Shown here piece after piece: positions 26,843 through 35,815 of a stretch of 64,000 nt of DNA. Source of the DNA: JBCAXA01 sp039183535 (GTDB lineage Bacteria > Pseudomonadota > Gammaproteobacteria > Steroidobacterales > Woeseiaceae). The DNA lies in NCBI GenBank assembly GCA_039183535.1, contig JBCDBO010000003.1, positions 54,389 to 118,388 on the forward strand, written 5' to 3'. Position 1 is the first letter of the stretch. Each line of letters starts with the position of its first letter. The notes below the pieces were generated by a model that was not told the origin of the DNA, did not search any database, and was given only the letters and a program-made list of their open reading frames with translations. The position numbers and the translations under genes are program-made.

Positions 26843-27811
26843 TTACGGCACACCAACTTCAGCGAGCAACGCCGCGACGACGTCATCACGCGTTAGTCCG
26901 TCCGCTTCGGCTTCGTAACTCAAGATCACCCGATGCCGCAGAACGTCGGGGGCAACGTCTTGAATGTCCTCAGGCGCAACGAAGTCGCGGCCGGCCAGCC
27001 ACGCTCGGGCGCGAGCGGCGCGATCGATTGCCAGCGCCGCTCGGGGGCTCGCCCCGAAGTCGATTTTGCCGTCCAACTCACTGGAGATACGCCCGGGACT
27101 GCGAGTCGCCTGCACCAGGTCGATGATGTACTGCTCCAGCGCATCGACGACGTGCAGTGACAGGACTTCTTTGCGCGCCGCTTGAACCGTCGCTTCGGCG
27201 ACCGGCTCCGCGAGTGACAACCGCGGCCCGCGACTGCCGAGCGCCTCGGCCCGATTGAGCCGCAAAATATCGAGCTCAGCTTCAGCGCTCGGGTAGTCGA
27301 CCAAGACGTGGAGCAGAAATCGATCCAACTGCGCTTCGGGCAACGGATATGTCCCCTCTTGCTCGATCGGATTCTGGGTCGCCATGACGAGATACAAAGA
27401 CGGCAGCGGGTAGGTCTTACCCGACACGGTAACCTGACGCTCCTCCATAGCCTCGAGTAACGCGGACTGCACTTTCGCTGGGGCGCGATTGATTTCGTCG
27501 GCCAGAATCAAGTTGTGAAACAGCGGGCCGCGGCGAAATTCGAACGTCCCTTGTTGCGGCCTGAATATTTCGGTGCCGGTAAGGTCAGCCGGCAGTAAGT
27601 CCGGGGTGAACTGTAACCGCTGAAAATCGCCCTCGATGCTGCCAGCCAGCACCTTAATCGCCCGCGTTTTCGCGAGCCCCGGCGCACCCTCGACCAGCAT
27701 GTGACCATCGCACAAAAGCGCGAGCAACATACGGTTAACGAGGTGTTGCTGACCAATGATCAGACTGGTCACATGGCTGTGCAGCCGTTGAAATGCAGTT
27801 AGTGCGGACAC
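26843..27811 (-). CDS. MoxR family AAA+ ATPase
   Basis: 322 residues from a GTG at 27811 that has AGGGAG 6 bases upstream; an ATG at 27838 in the same frame lacks such a site. Walker A is GAPGLAKTRA (lysine kept, serine replaced by threonine), Walker B is LILADEINRAP, and MATQNPIEQEGTYPLPEAQLDRFL holds sensor 1 and the arginine finger region typical of MoxR. It is a chaperone-like ATPase that acts on partners with VWA domains, here the BatA and BatB/C proteins. It is the first gene of the six-gene operon; the intergenic stretch to 27956 holds the divergent promoters. Confidence 0.93.
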   Translation of the reverse strand: MSALTAFQRLHSHVTSLIIGQQHLVNRMLLALLCDGHMLVEGAPGLAKTRAIKVLAGSIEGDFQRLQFTPDLLPADLTGTEIFRPQQGTFEFRRGPLFHNLILADEINRAPAKVQSALLEAMEERQVTVSGKTYPLPSLYLVMATQNPIEQEGTYPLPEAQLDRFLLHVLVDYPSAEAELDILRLNRAEALGSRGPRLSLAEPVAEATVQAARKEVLSLHVVDALEQYIIDLVQATRSPGRISSELDGKIDFGASPRAALAIDRAARARAWLAGRDFVAPEDIQDVAPDVLRHRVILSYEAEADGLTRDDVVAALLAEVGVP

Positions 27812-27955
27812 ACGAGACTCCCTGAAACGCGACCGCACATTCTAAGAGCAGCACGCAGCTGCTCCAACCGATACCACGAGATTTGCCCCGATGGGCGAGT
27901 TCGCATCGGGCTCAGGCATCGATTACCCTGCGTCGCCAGGCCCTGATATTCCTTT

Positions 27956-28525
27956 ATGACTGTTCGTTACCGCATTAATTCCACCGTTTGCTTGGCCCTC
28001 GCCGCCTCGCTGAGCGCATGCACAGCGCCCGAGCCACCCGATTCCCCGGCAATCGATGCGCGCTGTGTCGACGATGGCAGCGGCTTCGTCGAAGCTGATC
28101 TCTTCGGCAGCGTCGAAACCAGCGTGGCCTGGGCCGATGCCGACGCCGATTGCACTGGCATGCCGAAACCCGACGACAGCGGCGCGCGGCTGCGCTTCGC
28201 CGGCAAAGCGGCCGATCGGGATTTGGTCGTTATTGTTGGCGTCGATCGACTGGCACGCGGTACTACCGGCAATGGCTTTGCCGCCAACGTCACGATCATC
28301 GATGAATCAACAAGCCGGTTTTTCTCGAACGGCGGCGTGCCGAATTGCTGGAGCGACATCTACCGGCAGGTCGAACTCGACGACGACCGGACGCGGGTAG
28401 ACGGTATTGTCTATTGCAGTGGCGCATTGGCGGCCCAGCAGTCTGAGGGATCGATTCGCTTGCGAGACTTGCGCTTTCGGGGCCAAATTGTCTGGACTGT
28501 CGAGGATTCGAACCTTGCGCTATAG
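27956..28525 (+). CDS. hypothetical lipoprotein
   Basis: 189 residues. LAASLSAC is a clear lipobox followed by TAPEPPDSP, a flexible tether. The mature part contains four further cysteines, and a pattern such as LRFAGKAADRDLVVIVGVDRL and FSNGGVPNCWSDI suggests a compact beta-rich domain, but no family is recognised. The 3' end overlaps the start of the DUF192 gene, so translation is probably coupled. It is divergent from the MoxR operon. Confidence 0.75.
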   Translation: MTVRYRINSTVCLALAASLSACTAPEPPDSPAIDARCVDDGSGFVEADLFGSVETSVAWADADADCTGMPKPDDSGARLRFAGKAADRDLVVIVGVDRLARGTTGNGFAANVTIIDESTSRFFSNGGVPNCWSDIYRQVELDDDRTRVDGIVYCSGALAAQQSEGSIRLRDLRFRGQIVWTVEDSNLAL

Positions 28526-29003
28526 CCCTTGGACCGCGGCGCTGACGGCAGCGTTGCTGGCAAGTTCCAGCGCCTATGCGCAAACGCGCGTTGGCGATGA
28601 CGAATTCCGACAGACGTTTCGGTCGACGACGATGTTGCTCGAAACCGGCGTGACGACGTGCGAAGCGTTCGAGATCTTCCTTGCGGTGGAGCGCGCACAG
28701 AAAAATCGCGGGCTTATGTTCGTGCAATCGATGCGGGCTGAACAAGGGATGCTGTTCGTCTATCCGCCCGAGTCGCGAATGTCGATGTGGATGAAAAACA
28801 CCGTCATTTCACTAGATATCGTATTTCTCGATAGCTCTGGCCAAATCATCAATATTGCAGAACGAACAGAGCCATATTCGCTCGCCTCGGTGCGAGCCGC
28901 GGGCCCAGGCAGTTTCGTCTTGGAAGTTAACGCCGGCCGAGCCGCCGAATTGGACCTCAAGACCGGAACTACGCTGTTTCGTCCAGACTTGGCACCGCTC
29001 TAA
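28515..29003 (+). CDS. DUF192 domain-containing exported protein
   Basis: 162 residues from a TTG at 28515 with GAGGA 8 bases upstream; this start gives a proper signal peptide (TAALTAALLASSSAYA then Q). The DUF192 core is clear: RGLMFVQSMRAEQGMLFVYP, MSMWMKNTVISLDIVFLDSSGQI and an AAGPGSFVLEVNAGRAAEL end. DUF192 is a small beta-barrel family of unknown biochemical function, usually periplasmic or lipid-anchored. The start lies inside the last codons of the upstream lipoprotein gene (11-base overlap), which suggests coupling. Confidence 0.88.
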   Translation: MRYSPWTAALTAALLASSSAYAQTRVGDDEFRQTFRSTTMLLETGVTTCEAFEIFLAVERAQKNRGLMFVQSMRAEQGMLFVYPPESRMSMWMKNTVISLDIVFLDSSGQIINIAERTEPYSLASVRAAGPGSFVLEVNAGRAAELDLKTGTTLFRPDLAPL

Positions 29004-29249
29004 GCCGTCGCCGAGGCGGCGCCTAGGCTAGCGCGCCGTCGCAAACCCCTTAAAAACGCTATTTCAGGTCCCTATCCACCGATTTGTGGTTGTTTTGCCG
29101 CACTCAATGATGTTGCGTTACCACAACACAGGGTGTTGCGCTTACGCCATCGCCCTTGGCGCATCGCCGCGAAATTAGGCCAAAAACAGGGTTTTTTTCG
29201 CTCAAACGTTGCTGTAGTATCGCCGCTACAGTTCGAGGGCGAGGGGAAA

Positions 29250-29348
29250 ATGTCACAAATACAAATGACCCGTGCCTGCGATCTAACGTTGGGTTGGCGC
29301 GACAGCGAGGTCGTCGTCGTTGACCAAATGGTAAGCAAGCAAATCTAG
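29250..29348 (+). CDS. possible 32-residue leader ORF upstream of the TonB receptor
   Basis: In the 382-base gap before the receptor gene, an ATG at 29250 is preceded by GAGGGG at a 4-base spacing and reads 32 codons ending in MVSKQI. The composition is not repetitive, and the frame ends 37 bases before the receptor start. It could be a leader peptide or a chance frame; no family is recognised. Upstream of it, TAGTAT near 29213 with a T-run further up is a weak promoter candidate. Otherwise the gap holds nothing I can support. Confidence 0.3.
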   Translation: MSQIQMTRACDLTLGWRDSEVVVVDQMVSKQI

Positions 29349-29385
29349 ATTAGCGCTTAGCGTATTCCCTTAGGAGGAGAATCTG

Positions 29386-32298
29386 ATGACAAGCAGTAAC
29401 GCGATCCGACTCGCGGTTCGCAAGGCGATCTACGCCGGTGCTGCAGTTACGGCGGCAGCTAGCCTGACGCCCGTAGCCTATGCACAGTCCGAAGGCGCCG
29501 ATGCGGTCGAAGAGATCGTTGTTACCGGTTCACGTATCGCGAAGAAAGACTTTACGTCGAACGCGCCGGTAGCCACGGTTGATTCCGAACAAATCCAACT
29601 CACCAACACGATCAACACCGAATCACTGCTGAACACGCTTCCGCAGGCAGTACCGGGACTCGACCGTACGTCGAACAACCCAGGTAACGGTACGGCAACC
29701 GTTGACCTTCGCGGTCTCGGCTCGAACCGTACGCTCGTCCTGATTAACGGTCGTCGTGTCGTACCGACCACGTCGGGCGGTTCTGTTGACATCAACTCTA
29801 TCCCGAACGCTCTGATCGAGAACATCGAAGTTCTGACGGGCGGTGCATCAGCTGTATACGGTTCTGATGCTGTCGCGGGTGTTGTCAACTTCATCCTGAA
29901 AGACGACTTCGAAGGCGTTGCAGTAACGGGCGGCTACGAAATCACTCAGGAAGGTGATGCGGGCATTTACTCAGCGGACATCACGCTCGGTGCAAACCTG
30001 GCTGACGATCGCGGTAACGTCACGTTCAACCTGTCGTACACCGATCGTGAAGACCTGTTCCAAGGCGATCGCGACTTCTCGTTCTTCGCACAGTTTGACG
30101 ACACCGATGCCAACGGGAACCCGATTCTGATCGATGGCGGTTCGTCGGGCGTTCCGGGCACGTCGATCTTCGCGGGCGGTCTCGGCACATTCTCGCCAGA
30201 TAGCTTCGGGATCATTTTTGAGCCGAATGGCGCAGTTCGTCCGTTCGAGACTGGCGCAGCCCCGAACGACTTCTACAACTACGCCCCGGTCAACTACATC
30301 CAGTTGCCGCAAACGCGTTACCAAGCATCGGCCCTTGGTCACTTCGACATTAGTGAAAAAGCCACCGTATTCGGTTCGGCCATGTTCACCTCGTCGAAAG
30401 TACCGCAGCAGCTCGCTCCGACGCCGATCTTCCAGACAACAACCTTCACGCTTGACGGCAGCCCGTTCATCGACGCTGCAGGTCAGCAGGTTTTGTCTGA
30501 CGCGCTCGGCGACGGCGTGGACACCGACGGTGACGGCATCGACGACACGGCAACCGCATTCGTCCGTCGTCGTATGGAAGAGATCGGTCCTCGCGTATCG
30601 GACGACACGTTCACGTCGTTCCAGGTCCAAGGTGGCTTGCGCGGTGATATTAACGAGAGCTGGAGCTACGAAGGTTACCTGCAGTTCGGTAACGTCAACA
30701 TCGCAGCAACGCAGCTCGGTAACATCAACCGTGACCGTTTCGACCAGGCACTGCGTCTGTTCGGCGAAGATGGTTCAACGAGTGACCCGACGGGCACGAT
30801 CGCCGCTTCATCGACAGCGTGTAACGACCCGAACGCCAATGGCGGTACGGTTGGTTGCTCGCCGCTGAATATCTTCGGCGAAGGCAACATCTCGGCAGCG
30901 GCTGGTTCGTTCGTACAAACCGCTGTTGCGTCGACAGCTGATTTCGATCAGTTGATCGTTGCAGCTAACGTCGCTGGTGATCTTGGTGATGCCTTGGCAC
31001 TGCCTGGCGGTAATATCGGCCTCGCGTTCGGTGTTGAGCAAATCGAAAACGATTTTAACTTCCGTCCTTCACAAGACTTGGCGGCTAGCACGATCGCTGG
31101 CTTCAACGGCGCACCAGCCGTTGCTGGTGGTTTTGACTCGACCGGTTACTACGTCGAGGCTTACTTGCCGATCTTGGCCGGTGCTGACTTCGCCGATCTG
31201 CTCGACTTGGAACTCGCCTATCGCTCGACGGACTTCTCGACCGCCGGCACGGTAGACGCCTACAAGATCGCAGGTTCATGGGCACCAACCGACAAAGTTC
31301 GCTTCCGCGCGGGCTTCAATACGGCTAACCGCGCACCGTCTATCGGTGAGTTGTTCTTGCCGCAGTCGGAAGGTTTCCCGAGCGCTCAGGATCCATGCTC
31401 CGGCAACGGTGCTACGCAGACGCCAGAAGTTGCGGCGATCTGTCAGGCAACTGGTGTACCGGCTGGCGTTATCTTCTCCCCGGCGATCAATCTGCCGGCG
31501 AGTCAGGTTCGTCAGGTCTCGGGTGGTAACCCAGATCTGATCGAGGAAAGCGCTGAGACGTTCACGGCTGGTGTCGTCTTCACCGAAGTGCTCGAAGGTC
31601 TGTCGTTCTCGATCGACTACTTCGACATCGAGATTGAAGACTTCATCTCAAGCTTCGGTGGCGGTGCCGCTAACGTTCTGAACACATGCTACGACCCGGC
31701 CGATCCGAACGGCGGTGTTGGTTCACCGTTCTGTAACGTTATCGACCGTCGCGCTGACGGCACGATTCGCGCCGTGAACATCACGACACAGAACGTTGCT
31801 GTACAAACGCTTAACGGCTTCGACCTGTTGGGTAGCTACGACACCGAGCTCTTCGGTGGCGATCTGCGCATCAACTACGTCGGTACGTTCACCGAAGAAA
31901 ACGACTTCGTCGCGTTCGCCGGTGATGACCCGATCGAGTGTGCCGGCAAGTTCGGTAACCTCTGCGGTGAGCCGATTCCGGAATACAAGCACCGGATGGC
32001 GTTCAACTGGACCAAAGACGATGTCACGGCTCAGTTCGTTTGGCGCTATGTCGGCGAAACGGATGACGATGATGATGCCAACCTGTACGCAGTAGAGACT
32101 CTCGATGCCGAGAGCTACCTCGACGCAGCGGTTTCGTACTCGCTGACCGAGAACTACTCGTTCACGTTCGGTATCGACAACGTCTTCGATACAGATCCGC
32201 CGATCATCGGTGACAACCAGGAGCAGGCGAACACATTCCCTGCAACGTACGACGTCTTCGGACGTACGTTCTTCCTGCGGGCTACCGCTCAGTTCTAA
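29386..32298 (+). CDS. TonB-dependent outer-membrane receptor
   Basis: 970 residues. A signal peptide ends near AYAQ; a TonB box, EEIVVTGSRI, follows. The plug domain has TVDLRGLGSNRTLVLINGRR and GGASAVYGSDAVAGVVNFIL; the 22-strand barrel ends in an aromatic residue, ATAQF, as needed for BAM assembly. The pattern (long extracellular loops, FNTANRAPSIGELFLPQSEGFP) matches receptors for carbohydrate, peptide or hydrophobic compounds rather than siderophores; the ligand is not predictable. The ribosome site AGGAGGAG is strong and codon choice is much more biased than in the neighbours (AAC, CGT, GGT, CTG), so expression is probably high. A strong terminator follows. Confidence 0.95.
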   Translation: MTSSNAIRLAVRKAIYAGAAVTAAASLTPVAYAQSEGADAVEEIVVTGSRIAKKDFTSNAPVATVDSEQIQLTNTINTESLLNTLPQAVPGLDRTSNNPGNGTATVDLRGLGSNRTLVLINGRRVVPTTSGGSVDINSIPNALIENIEVLTGGASAVYGSDAVAGVVNFILKDDFEGVAVTGGYEITQEGDAGIYSADITLGANLADDRGNVTFNLSYTDREDLFQGDRDFSFFAQFDDTDANGNPILIDGGSSGVPGTSIFAGGLGTFSPDSFGIIFEPNGAVRPFETGAAPNDFYNYAPVNYIQLPQTRYQASALGHFDISEKATVFGSAMFTSSKVPQQLAPTPIFQTTTFTLDGSPFIDAAGQQVLSDALGDGVDTDGDGIDDTATAFVRRRMEEIGPRVSDDTFTSFQVQGGLRGDINESWSYEGYLQFGNVNIAATQLGNINRDRFDQALRLFGEDGSTSDPTGTIAASSTACNDPNANGGTVGCSPLNIFGEGNISAAAGSFVQTAVASTADFDQLIVAANVAGDLGDALALPGGNIGLAFGVEQIENDFNFRPSQDLAASTIAGFNGAPAVAGGFDSTGYYVEAYLPILAGADFADLLDLELAYRSTDFSTAGTVDAYKIAGSWAPTDKVRFRAGFNTANRAPSIGELFLPQSEGFPSAQDPCSGNGATQTPEVAAICQATGVPAGVIFSPAINLPASQVRQVSGGNPDLIEESAETFTAGVVFTEVLEGLSFSIDYFDIEIEDFISSFGGGAANVLNTCYDPADPNGGVGSPFCNVIDRRADGTIRAVNITTQNVAVQTLNGFDLLGSYDTELFGGDLRINYVGTFTEENDFVAFAGDDPIECAGKFGNLCGEPIPEYKHRMAFNWTKDDVTAQFVWRYVGETDDDDDANLYAVETLDAESYLDAAVSYSLTENYSFTFGIDNVFDTDPPIIGDNQEQANTFPATYDVFGRTFFLRATAQF

Positions 32299-32321
32299 GT
32301 TAACCGAGCTGTATGTCAATC

Positions 32322-32354
32322 GAACGGCGGGCCTCGGCCCGCCGTTCTTTTTTT
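32322..32354 (+). terminator. Rho-independent terminator after the TonB receptor
   Basis: A perfect 12-base stem (GAACGGCGGGCC / GGCCCGCCGTTC) with a very tight loop, followed by seven T residues. It ends the TonB receptor transcript 24 bases past the stop codon. Confidence 0.92.
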
Positions 32355-32374
32355 GCCTCAGGTAAACTCAGCCG

Positions 32375-33289
32375 ATGGCAGACAACTGGTCCCAATACTG
32401 GTCTGAAGAATCGCCTCAGGGCGAGGTCTTCGTTGATGCGAGCGGCGAGAAGCATCCGGCGCTCGATGAGTTTTGGCAGACCGAGCTGCGGTCGCGTTCT
32501 GCGAACGACCGACTCCTCGATATTGCAGCCGGCGCCGGCTCAATCATCGCCGCCCTCGACCTAGATCGATTCGCCAGCGTTCATGCATGCGATTTGTCGG
32601 AACCGGCGATGCAGCGACTCGCAGCACGTTTCCCAACCGTGAAAACAGCCGTTTGCGATGCCACCGGCCTGCCCTACGATGACGGCGCATTCGACATTGT
32701 GGTCAGCCAGTACGGTATCGAATACGCGGGCCTTGACGCCTTTAGCGAAGCAGCTCGCGTACTCGCGCCCGGCGGGCATATCGTGACCCTTAGCCATTAT
32801 CGCGGTGGCTCGATCGACAACGTGCATGAGCGTCAGTTGCAAGCAGTAGATGTCCTCAGCGAACACCGCTTTATCGATAAAGCCACCGAACTTGTTAGCG
32901 CTGCGTTTACCGATGACCGTGGCCGTTTCGATCGGGCGGCCGAGGATTTCATACCCAGTGAGCGGGCGGTCGCAGCCACGGTCAAAGAACAGCCGCATGG
33001 CGTGCATGTGCATCTGCACGGCGGTTTTCGCCAACTCTACGCGAAACGCCGTCAATACGATCTCAGCGACATTACCCAATGGTTAGCGGCCATGCGCGAT
33101 GACGTTTCGAAGAGCATCGAGCGGCTAAACGCGATACGCTCTGTCGCACTTGACGAAATCAGCCTTGCAACGGTGCGCGACAACATCATCCGCAGCGGAT
33201 TGCAGTGGCAACAACCAACCCCATTTTTTGGAAGCGATCCTAAGCTACCGGCCGCTTGGGTGATTCGCGCCCACAAAGCGCCAAGCTAG
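32375..33289 (+). CDS. class I SAM-dependent methyltransferase
   Basis: 304 residues. LLDIAAGAGSIIAAL is the SAM-binding motif I, VHACDLSEPAMQRLAARFP holds the acidic residue that binds the ribose, and YDDGAFDIVVSQYGIEYAG with LAPGGHIVTLSHYRG are motifs II and III. The C-terminal half (about residues 155 to 304) has no recognisable domain. The substrate is unknown. It lies just after the receptor terminator and 30 bases before SapC, so it probably shares a transcript with SapC rather than with the receptor. Confidence 0.85.
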   Translation: MADNWSQYWSEESPQGEVFVDASGEKHPALDEFWQTELRSRSANDRLLDIAAGAGSIIAALDLDRFASVHACDLSEPAMQRLAARFPTVKTAVCDATGLPYDDGAFDIVVSQYGIEYAGLDAFSEAARVLAPGGHIVTLSHYRGGSIDNVHERQLQAVDVLSEHRFIDKATELVSAAFTDDRGRFDRAAEDFIPSERAVAATVKEQPHGVHVHLHGGFRQLYAKRRQYDLSDITQWLAAMRDDVSKSIERLNAIRSVALDEISLATVRDNIIRSGLQWQQPTPFFGSDPKLPAAWVIRAHKAPS

Positions 33290-33319
33290 CGCTTGCAGCA
33301 CTCGTTATCTGGAGAAACC

Positions 33320-34099
33320 ATGTCCGACGAAAACACCACGGCCACGCCCATTACTGGCTCGATGTTCCTTTACAAGCAGCCGGAGCTACTGACGGTACAA
33401 GACCACGGCTCGCTCGGTTTGACGCCGTCGAAACGGCCCTTCGATTTTGTCCGCGGCGAGCGCGTTGTCCCGTTGACACTAACCGAATTCGGCAGCGCCC
33501 AACGCCACTTTCCGATTATTTTCTCCGGCACCGATGCCAACGCTGTCCCATTAGCCGTGCTCGGCATCGCTGAAGGCGAGAGCCTATTCATTGACGCTAA
33601 TGGCGAATGGGATCCGATGAGCTATATACCGTCGTACCTTCGCTGCTACCCATTCGCGTTTGCGCGCGTTGAAGAAGAGCGGATGGCGGCGGTGATCGAC
33701 CGCGCCGCTGATACGGTGACGGACGACCCTCAATTTCCGTTTTTCACCGACGGCAAGCCGACGCAAGAGACCGAACAAGTCATGCAGTTCTGCATGACTT
33801 ACGAAGGTGAGCGCAATAGAACGCGTGAGTTCGTGCAAGTACTTGCCGACAATGGGCTGCTCGTCACGCAGCAAGCCACGCACAAAAATCCGGGCTCGGA
33901 CGAGTCTGTCCCGCTAGCGGAGTACAACTCCATCGATTCGGAGAAGCTGACGAATATTGATCCGGAGCTTATCAAGGACTGGCATCGCAACGGTTTCTTA
34001 TCGGCGATGTATCTGCAACTTTACTCGATAGAGAACTGGCGGCACCTGATGGCGAGAAGAGTCCGGCGCGAGATGGCTGCCGGCAACGCGGCGAATTAA
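33320..34099 (+). CDS. SapC family protein
   Basis: 259 residues; the ATG at 33320 has GGAGA upstream and is preferred over a TTG at 33293. It matches the SapC family: FLYKQPELLTVQDHGSLGL, RGERVVPLTLTEFGSAQRHFPIIFSG, AVPLAVLGIAEGESLFIDANGEWDP and SYIPSYLRCYPFAF are the strongest stretches. The name comes from a Campylobacter S-layer gene, but most members lie beside TonB-dependent receptors and oxygenases in alpha- and gammaproteobacteria, where a role in nutrient processing is likelier than S-layer export. It is a cytosolic protein without a signal peptide. Confidence 0.88.
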   Translation: MSDENTTATPITGSMFLYKQPELLTVQDHGSLGLTPSKRPFDFVRGERVVPLTLTEFGSAQRHFPIIFSGTDANAVPLAVLGIAEGESLFIDANGEWDPMSYIPSYLRCYPFAFARVEEERMAAVIDRAADTVTDDPQFPFFTDGKPTQETEQVMQFCMTYEGERNRTREFVQVLADNGLLVTQQATHKNPGSDESVPLAEYNSIDSEKLTNIDPELIKDWHRNGFLSAMYLQLYSIENWRHLMARRVRREMAAGNAAN

Positions 34100-34102
34100 G
34101 GG

Positions 34103-35767
34103 CTATACCGGCACGATATCGAACGGGGCAGTCACACGGCGGTGTTGGCCACCAAACGGTACCGTGCCGTGCCAAACAAACGACGGAAACAACACTAGGC
34201 GGCCGGGCTGCGGCTCGATGAAACGGTCAGCGCCGAGCACGGGCTGCGTCTTCACGGGCGGTTCGCCAATACTCAACCAGCCTTCGTGCTGCTCGGCAGC
34301 CCGCCCGTCGCTCGGCGGTACAGCCACGTAGTAGGCCGAGCTTAACCAGCCCCGCGGATGCACGTGGTTTACGTGGAAGCCGTGCGGCTGCAGCTCGACC
34401 GACCAACACTCAGCAATACGAAAATCATCGCTGCGCTGGACCGCAACCGGATGATCGGCGGGTACGTCAATCGTGTTCAGGTAGTCAGCAACGGGGGTTC
34501 GCAGTGCATCAAGATACGCTTGTACTGCCGGCGTTTGCATGTGCAATAAATCGATACTGGTCTGATTGCCGCCGCGCAGCGATTGCCCGAGCGGGCGGCG
34601 CTCAAAGGGTCTTTGCGCATCGAGTTCGCTGAGCAAGGCCGCATTAAATGTTTCTAAATCGCGGTACCCAGTGGGCACTGGCAATTGCATCGCCTTGACC
34701 AACGCTCCGTACCCAAGCAACGCTGCGTATCGATCGGGATCGACCATGCGCAACGCGGTTGCCTCGAACGCCAGCCAGTGTTGGTTCAATGGCTCCGCCT
34801 GGCGCACCGACTGCAGGGCAACCAAGGCATCGTCGGGCCGCCCAAGCATCAGCAACGCGGAGACTGCCGCTGCGCTCGCCACCCGGTGGCCGGGATCAGC
34901 GGCCAGCGCTTGGCTCGCAAATCGCAGAGCGCTGTCGGGCCTATCAGTATCAATGGCTACCCATGCATGCACGGCCAATCCATCCACACTGGGTGGCGCT
35001 GCAGCCGCAAGAACACTGGTAGCCAGTGCAAAGTCCTCCGCTTGCCGCGCCAAATCGGCGGCTAATGGGATAAGCGCCGGTAACGCCGTTGCACTTCGAA
35101 TCAGCGCCGTGAAGTCGCTGTTGGCGCCGCTCATCCACAAGGTTTCGGCCAACGCACGTAAACTGTACTCACCGGGTGCTTGGCGATGCGCCTCGGCTAG
35201 ATGCGCGATCGCCGCCTGCGTATCGCCGCTCGCCAGTGCGCAGCGACCGAGCATGAAGACCACGCTAGCATCGTTTCGTCCGGCGCTTCGTAACCGCTGT
35301 AATAAATCAACGGCAGCCGTCGTTTTGCCGGTATCGGTAAACACACACGCAAGGCCGTATTGTGCAACCGCACTGTTAGGCTCGAGTGCTAGCGCTTGCC
35401 GATAAGCCGCCTCGGCTTCGTCATAGCGTTCCATGTCGAGGGCGGCACGACCGAGAGACTGCCAGGCGGCTGCGAAACGCGGCGCCATTTCGGTAGCCCG
35501 CGCAAACGCTGCTAGCGCTTCCTGCAGCTCGCCGGCGTCTCGAGCGGCCAGGCCGAAATTTCGTACAACCGCAGGATCGTTCGGTGCTGCCGCCATCGCA
35601 CGGCGCAGTGTCCGTAAAGCTTGGGACGTGTTGCCGAGCCGCCGCTCCGCCAATCCGCGCAGATGCAGCGACGGTGCCGACTGATCGCTGGCCAGTGCCT
35701 GGACAACCTGTTGGTAGCGGCCGGCTTGAAAATCGGCCTGTGCGGTGCGCAAACGTTTCGCAGTCAT
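34103..35767 (-). CDS. TPR protein with C-terminal 2OG-Fe(II) oxygenase domain
   Basis: 554 residues. The first 320 or so are tetratricopeptide repeats (AAPNDPAVVRNFGLAARDAGELQEALAAF; AAWQSLGRAALDMERYDEAEAAYRQALALEP). The C-terminal 200 residues are a 2-oxoglutarate/Fe(II) oxygenase of the group often found with SapC: CWSVELQPHGFHVNHVHPRGWLSSAYYV (H-x-x-H iron-ligand region), PGRLVLFPSFVWHGTVPFGG (distal histidine) and a final arginine, HRRVTAPFDIV, for 2-oxoglutarate. It may hydroxylate a protein or small molecule. It runs convergent to SapC, 3 bases away. Confidence 0.85.
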   Translation of the reverse strand: MTAKRLRTAQADFQAGRYQQVVQALASDQSAPSLHLRGLAERRLGNTSQALRTLRRAMAAAPNDPAVVRNFGLAARDAGELQEALAAFARATEMAPRFAAAWQSLGRAALDMERYDEAEAAYRQALALEPNSAVAQYGLACVFTDTGKTTAAVDLLQRLRSAGRNDASVVFMLGRCALASGDTQAAIAHLAEAHRQAPGEYSLRALAETLWMSGANSDFTALIRSATALPALIPLAADLARQAEDFALATSVLAAAAPPSVDGLAVHAWVAIDTDRPDSALRFASQALAADPGHRVASAAAVSALLMLGRPDDALVALQSVRQAEPLNQHWLAFEATALRMVDPDRYAALLGYGALVKAMQLPVPTGYRDLETFNAALLSELDAQRPFERRPLGQSLRGGNQTSIDLLHMQTPAVQAYLDALRTPVADYLNTIDVPADHPVAVQRSDDFRIAECWSVELQPHGFHVNHVHPRGWLSSAYYVAVPPSDGRAAEQHEGWLSIGEPPVKTQPVLGADRFIEPQPGRLVLFPSFVWHGTVPFGGQHRRVTAPFDIVPV

Positions 35768-35815
35768 AGCCGGGCCTCGGCCGCTGCGAGAATCGTCAGG
35801 TGGTTGTTCGGTGCG

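Noticed and set aside
29971..30868. Long frames on both strands inside the TonB receptor gene (219 and 244 codons)
   Set aside because: Both lie inside the clear receptor reading frame; their Arg/Ser/Thr-rich composition is that of shadow frames in a codon-biased gene.
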